From Planctomycetota bacterium (GTDB lineage Bacteria; Planctomycetota; B15-G4), in assembly GCA_029245865.1 (NCBI GenBank), contig JAQWOM010000003.1, positions 1-64,000 of the forward strand: DNA of 64,000 nucleotides. The letters run 5' to 3'. The notes below the pieces were generated by a model, which was given only the letters and a program-made list of their open reading frames with translations, was not told the origin of the DNA and did no database searches. Shown in pieces: positions 62,857 to 64,000 of this stretch. Position numbers and translations under genes: made by a program. How positions within the stretch are numbered: the first letter of the stretch is position 1; each line of letters opens with the position of its first letter.

Positions 62857-63282
62857 ATGGCCAGCCTCTTCACACGCATCATCGACGGTCAGTTGCCCGC
62901 GCGATTCGTCTGGAAAGACGAGTATTGCGTCGCTTTCCTCACCATCGAGCCCATTCGGCCCGGACACACCCTTGTGGTGCCACGTGCTGAGATCGATCAC
63001 TGGATCGATGTCCCTGCAGAGCTCGCAGCTCACCTACACGAGGTTTCGCGCACCCTCTCGACAGCGATTCATCAGGCCTGGAACCCACCCAAGGTCGGCC
63101 TCATGGTCGCCGGGCTCGAAGTGCCCCACGTGCACTATCACCTGCTGCCCATCTGGGAACTCGGAGACATGAATTTCTCACGCGCGGATCGCGACGCGTC
63201 TGCCGAAGACCTTGATCAGGCAGCCGAAAGACTGCGCGCACAGTTAAGAGAGATGGGCCGGGCCGAAGTCGCGGACAGCTAA
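62857..63282 (+). CDS. HIT family nucleotide-binding protein
   Basis: 141 residues from ATG 62857 (frame open back to 62749). N-terminus SLFTRIIDGQLPARFVWKDE, then IRPGHTLVVPR, and the His triad VPHVHYHLLPIW (H-x-H-x-H). Hydrolyses nucleotide phosphoramidates or Ap4A-like compounds. Confidence 0.9.
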   Translation: MASLFTRIIDGQLPARFVWKDEYCVAFLTIEPIRPGHTLVVPRAEIDHWIDVPAELAAHLHEVSRTLSTAIHQAWNPPKVGLMVAGLEVPHVHYHLLPIWELGDMNFSRADRDASAEDLDQAAERLRAQLREMGRAEVADS

Positions 63283-63297
63283 AAGCGCCTGACTCGG

Positions 63298-64000
63298 TCA
63301 GCGAACTTCGGGCTGGATCGTGAAACGCAACAGTTCGCCCCCATCACGCAGAAACTCGAAAGTGCGTGCACTGCGCTCGTCGTCCGTGATTCTCAAGCTC
63401 TCTTGAAACGTCGCGAAGTCGCCGGGGATCTCTCCATCGACCCTCATCAGGACGTCGCCCTCACGCAAGCCCCGACCCTCGTGGTCACGGCTCCGCCCCG
63501 CGGGGGAGTCTGGCGTCAGCACCACAAGCTCGGCCACACCCTGCCCCTCCGACTCTGGCCCCAGTGGATCAAAAGAAAACCCGTACTCCACCGAGGGCAC
63601 CCAGTAGTTGGCCATGCCCGGGGCATCCCGAAAGGTCAGAGAGGCCTCGCGCTCGTCGAGTTGCCTGATCAGAAGCCGCCCGAGCCGAGCGATGCGTTCG
63701 ACCCCGAGCGCATTGAGCTTGTCCGCATCGTCGGTGGCGCGGTGGTAATCGGCATGAACGCCGGTGAACAGGAACAGCACCGGAATGCCAGCCTCGTAAA
63801 ACGACGAGTTGTCCGAGGGAGCATTGCCCGGCGGATCGATCACGTAGTCGAGACCCTGAAAGCCTCGAGAGGCCTCGATCATGGATTCTAATTCGGGGGA
63901 ACTGCCTGTCCCGCCTACAAGCAACGTGCTGCCCGTCAGGCGACCCACCATGTCGAAGTTGAGCATCGCCATCACTCTCTCCAACTCCACGGTCGGGTGA
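63298..64000 (-). CDS. M28 family peptidase with C-terminal PDZ domain, partial
   Basis: Continues off the right edge of the window; only the last 234 residues are seen. M28 features: LNFDMVGRL, PSDNSSFYEAGIPVLFLFTG and HADYHRATDDADKLN (zinc-ligand His). The C-terminal PDZ-like domain contains GLREGDVLMRVDGEIPGDFA. With the gene at 6941-9382 this is the second M28-PDZ protein in the window. Predicted secreted peptidase. Confidence 0.85.
   Translation of the reverse strand, partial: HPTVELERVMAMLNFDMVGRLTGSTLLVGGTGSSPELESMIEASRGFQGLDYVIDPPGNAPSDNSSFYEAGIPVLFLFTGVHADYHRATDDADKLNALGVERIARLGRLLIRQLDEREASLTFRDAPGMANYWVPSVEYGFSFDPLGPESEGQGVAELVVLTPDSPAGRSRDHEGRGLREGDVLMRVDGEIPGDFATFQESLRITDDERSARTFEFLRDGGELLRFTIQPEVR

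Noticed and set aside
62626-63033. N-terminal extension of FadE
   Set aside because: Upstream open frame has no protein-like composition and overlaps the HIT gene; ATG 62625 gives the normal FadE N-terminus.

Overview
The window reads as a chromosomal segment of a free-living, Gram-negative, GC-rich (about 60 % by eye) bacterium. The outer envelope is indicated by an MltA-type murein transglycosylase, several lipobox lipoproteins, and a ResB/CcsA (System II) cytochrome c maturation pair. The mix is not typical of Enterobacteria or Firmicutes: FG-GAP/UnbV proteins, bactofilins, arsenosugar genes, SMUG1-type glycosylase, collagen-like and YadA-head-like secreted proteins, and many large secreted proteins without a known family. 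It fits a marine Planctomycetota- or Myxococcota-like lineage. That placement is inference; no rRNA gene or other phylogenetic marker is present.

Layout. 1-2.8 kb: end of an arsenosugar-type cluster (ArsM-like methyltransferase end, radical SAM ArsS, and a fused GT-A/TIGR04283-type glycosyltransferase). 2.8-5.8 kb (minus): translationally coupled FG-GAP/UnbV and TPR secreted proteins. 6-9.4 kb: a class I methyltransferase and an M28 peptidase-PDZ-alpha/beta hydrolase fusion. 9.5-12.3 kb: a tRNA-Met(CAT), a 42-bp imperfect repeat of its 3' end lying in a decayed tRNA-like remnant, and an orphan secreted protein between them. 12.3-16.5 kb: ruvC, a haem lipoprotein, ispD-ispF, a glycosyltransferase and tRNA-Gly(CCC). 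16.6-21.2 kb: a YadA-head-like repeat protein and two secreted proteins. 21.6-23 kb: DUF72 and an FKBP. 23.1-27.7 kb: a divergent GrpE-like / Hsp70 / membrane-anchored J-like operon with a striking hairpin over its first ribosome binding site. 27.7-34 kb: SMUG1, CcsA, ResB, MltA. 34-43.3 kb: a two-domain aryl-CoA monooxygenase, a methyltransferase, two bactofilins, a B12-type radical SAM protein with a PqqD-like tail, a thioesterase, PlsC and a FecR-like protein. 43.4-45.4 kb: a collagen-like protein whose N-terminal domain matches that of the YadA-head-like protein. 45.6-55.2 kb: ApaH, a zinc ribbon, 5-oxoprolinase, an M48 lipoprotein, a Cys-rich small protein, an LplT/acyltransferase-like fusion, an amidohydrolase and an Rrf2 regulator. 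55.5-59.6 kb (minus): an ABC transporter operon. 59.8-64 kb: Rieske ferredoxin, FadE, a HIT protein and the end of a second M28-PDZ peptidase.

Most notable result: the ABC substrate-binding protein at 57561-58640 has an in-frame TGA at 58481-58479. It is followed by a hairpin with bacterial SECIS geometry: perfect 7-bp stem, 5-nt loop with G at position 2, 21 nt after the TGA. The frame is open on both sides and the residue lies in a U-x3-C motif. I read this as selenocysteine in an ABC transporter binding protein. Also notable are the GrpE/Hsp70/J-like operon with its bistable leader hairpin, and the two secreted proteins that share one N-terminal domain but carry different trimer-forming repeat stalks.
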